From positions 1-14,224 of the forward strand of contig CALMSE010000183.1 of assembly GCA_937872275.1 (NCBI GenBank): a stretch of DNA of 14,224 bases, given 5' to 3'. Below are positions 13,437 to 14,224 of the stretch, one piece after another. The translations under genes were made by a program, and so were the position numbers. The notes beneath the pieces are model-generated. The model worked only from the letters and a program-made list of their open reading frames with translations. It was not told the DNA's origin and ran no database searches. The stretch is from an uncultured Leucobacter sp. (lineage in GTDB: Bacteria > Actinomycetota > Actinomycetes > Actinomycetales > Microbacteriaceae). How positions within the stretch are numbered: position 1 is the stretch's first letter; each line of letters starts with the position of its first letter.

Positions 13437-13864
13437 GACCCCGACCCGTCGGGCTCGGCGTCGTCGGCGTCGGAGTCGATGTAGGCGACGGCCTGGATCT
13501 CGATGAGCGCCTCGGGCTGCCAGAGGCGGGTGACGCCGATGCCGGCCATCGCCGGGTACTCGGTGCCGGCCATCTCGCGCCACTTCTGGCCGATGGCCCG
13601 GCCGTTGCGCAGGTAGTCGTCGACGTCCGTGAGGTAGATGGTGACGTCGACGAGGTCGGTGGGCTTGCCGCCCGCGTGCTCGAGCGTCGCGAGCACGTTG
13701 CCGAAGGCCTGCTCGAACTGCTCCAGGATGCCGCCGGGAACGATCTGGTAGTCGGCGTTCAGGGCGGTCTGGCCGCCGAGGTAGACGAAGGGACCGGCCT
13801 TGACGCCGTGGGAGAAGCCGATCGGCTTGAGCATGTGGGGAGGGTTGACGAGCTGACGAGACAT
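13433..13864 (-). CDS. RidA/YjgF-family protein (copy 2)
   Basis: The 143-residue RidA-fold protein shares the opening LVNPPHMLKPIGFSHGV with copy 1. It shows FVYLGGQTALN (27-36), the helix GGILEQFEQAFGNVLATLEHAGG and the closing ALIEIQAVAYI strand, followed by an acidic tail (DSDADDAEPDGSGS). The residue in place of the catalytic RidA arginine is Met106 in YPAMAG, so imine deaminase activity of the classical kind is doubtful. The GAAAGG ribosome binding site precedes ATG 13864. An in-frame extension to 14122 has no family similarity and crosses the divergent promoter. It is coupled to the thioesterase and divergent from an FAH-family gene. RidA-fold proteins next to FAH-fold enzymes occur in aromatic pathways, for instance 2-aminomuconate deaminase in aminophenol breakdown, which is one alternative reading. 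Confidence 0.9.
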   Translation of the reverse strand: MSRQLVNPPHMLKPIGFSHGVKAGPFVYLGGQTALNADYQIVPGGILEQFEQAFGNVLATLEHAGGKPTDLVDVTIYLTDVDDYLRNGRAIGQKWREMAGTEYPAMAGIGVTRLWQPEALIEIQAVAYIDSDADDAEPDGSGS

Positions 13865-13982
13865 GGTTGCCTTTCTCAGGGGATCGCGGGTCTCCGCGGG
13901 TGCGGGTGGTGGTGGGATTCGAGCGGTTGTTGCGATTGTGGCCGATGCCGGCCGGGAGTGCGAAAAGAAAACTATAACTATC

Positions 13983-14012
13983 TTGTGACGTTCGTGATGA
14001 TTCTGACATACT
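13983..14012 (+). promoter_or_regulatory. Candidate promoter of the FAH-family gene in a divergent region
   Basis: TTGTGA (13983-13988) and CATACT (14007-14012) are 18 bp apart, with the ATG about 75 bp downstream. Each box matches the sigma70 consensus at four of six positions. The AT-rich stretch beside it (13962-13982) offers TATAGT on the minus strand (13976-13971) as a -10 box for the RidA copy 2/thioesterase pair, with a poor -35. The two promoters would overlap back to back, so one bound regulator could control both directions. Confidence 0.4.
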
Positions 14013-14087
14013 AGGGTGAATCGCCCGCGGAGGGAAGGGGCGCCGAGCGATCGGCCCCGACCCGCGGCACCACCCGGAGGAGCAAGG

Positions 14088-14224
14088 ATGCGCTTAGGAA
14101 CGGTTCGAACGGCAGCGGGCACGCGCGCCGCCGTGCAGCAGGGCGAGGCCTGGGTGCTGCTGGACGCCGCGGACGTGGGCGAGCTCGTCGCCCGCGACGG
14201 CTGGGCGGCCGAGGCGCTCGCCCG
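14088..14224 (+). CDS. Probable fumarylacetoacetate hydrolase (FAH)-family protein, N-terminal part only
   Basis: Only the first 45 codons lie in the window; the reading frame is open to the right edge. A strong GGAGGAG ribosome binding site sits 6 bp before ATG 14088. The start MRLGTVRTAAGTRAAVQQGEAWVLLDAADVGELVARDGWA matches the N-terminal small domain typical of FAH-family hydrolases and decarboxylases (M-L-T-R---GT-A---G, then D-G-L). The catalytic domain, where metal-binding E-x-E residues would lie, is outside the window. FAH enzymes cleave or decarboxylate ring-fission products such as fumarylpyruvate, acylpyruvates or 2-oxo-hept-3-ene-dioate, which would suit an aromatic catabolic locus. 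The call is moderate because it rests on a short N-terminus. Confidence 0.65.
   Translation, partial: MRLGTVRTAAGTRAAVQQGEAWVLLDAADVGELVARDGWAAEALA

Overview
The window is very GC-rich and almost every codon ends in G or C. It has tight gene packing with ATGA/GTGA stop-start overlaps, GTG starts and PaaX- and Liv-type genes. It reads as the chromosome of a high-GC actinobacterium, with a Microbacteriaceae-like style; this placement is inference from composition and protein style, not from a marker gene. There is one tRNA gene, eleven complete protein genes, one gene cut by the right edge, and no insertion sequence, integrase or CRISPR array.

Layout. (1) 33-123: tRNA-Ser(CGA), minus strand. 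(2) 189-2906: a divergent unit with a RidA-fold protein on the minus strand and, on the plus strand, a RutA-like flavin monooxygenase followed one base later by an AraC-type regulator. (3) 3040-6878, minus strand: a two-subunit indolepyruvate (aryl-2-oxoacid):ferredoxin oxidoreductase, iorA-iorB. (4) 6972-11733, minus strand: a complete branched-chain/aromatic-acid-type ABC importer in the order lipoprotein binding protein, ATPase (LivG-like), ATPase (LivF-like), permease (LivH-like), permease (LivM-like), with three successive 4-base overlaps. (5) 12101-12925, minus strand: a PaaX-family repressor. (6) 13044-13864, minus strand: a second RidA-fold protein overlapping a PaaI-like hotdog thioesterase. 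(7) 14088 to the right edge, plus strand: the first 45 codons of a probable fumarylacetoacetate-hydrolase-family protein, divergent from (6).

The parts fit a catabolic locus for an organic acid, probably aromatic or heteroaromatic. The lipoprotein importer would bring in the substrate. The oxidoreductase would turn an aryl-2-oxoacid into an aryl-acetyl-CoA. A PaaX regulator, whose family classically senses phenylacetyl-CoA, would respond to that product. The thioesterase, RidA proteins, RutA-like oxygenase and FAH-family enzyme would handle side or downstream steps. The substrate cannot be read from sequence, and no aminotransferase, CoA ligase or ring-cleaving enzyme is inside the window.

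The main points for a second look are as follows. A three-segment leader RNA ahead of the binding-protein gene has mutually exclusive hairpins that enclose the ribosome binding site. Two motifs are shared, in the same order and orientation, by the ridA-1 and importer promoters. A 12-bp perfect inverted repeat lies just upstream of the flavin monooxygenase. One iron-sulfur cysteine in IorA is replaced by Asp. Both RidA-fold proteins lack the arginine needed for imine deamination.
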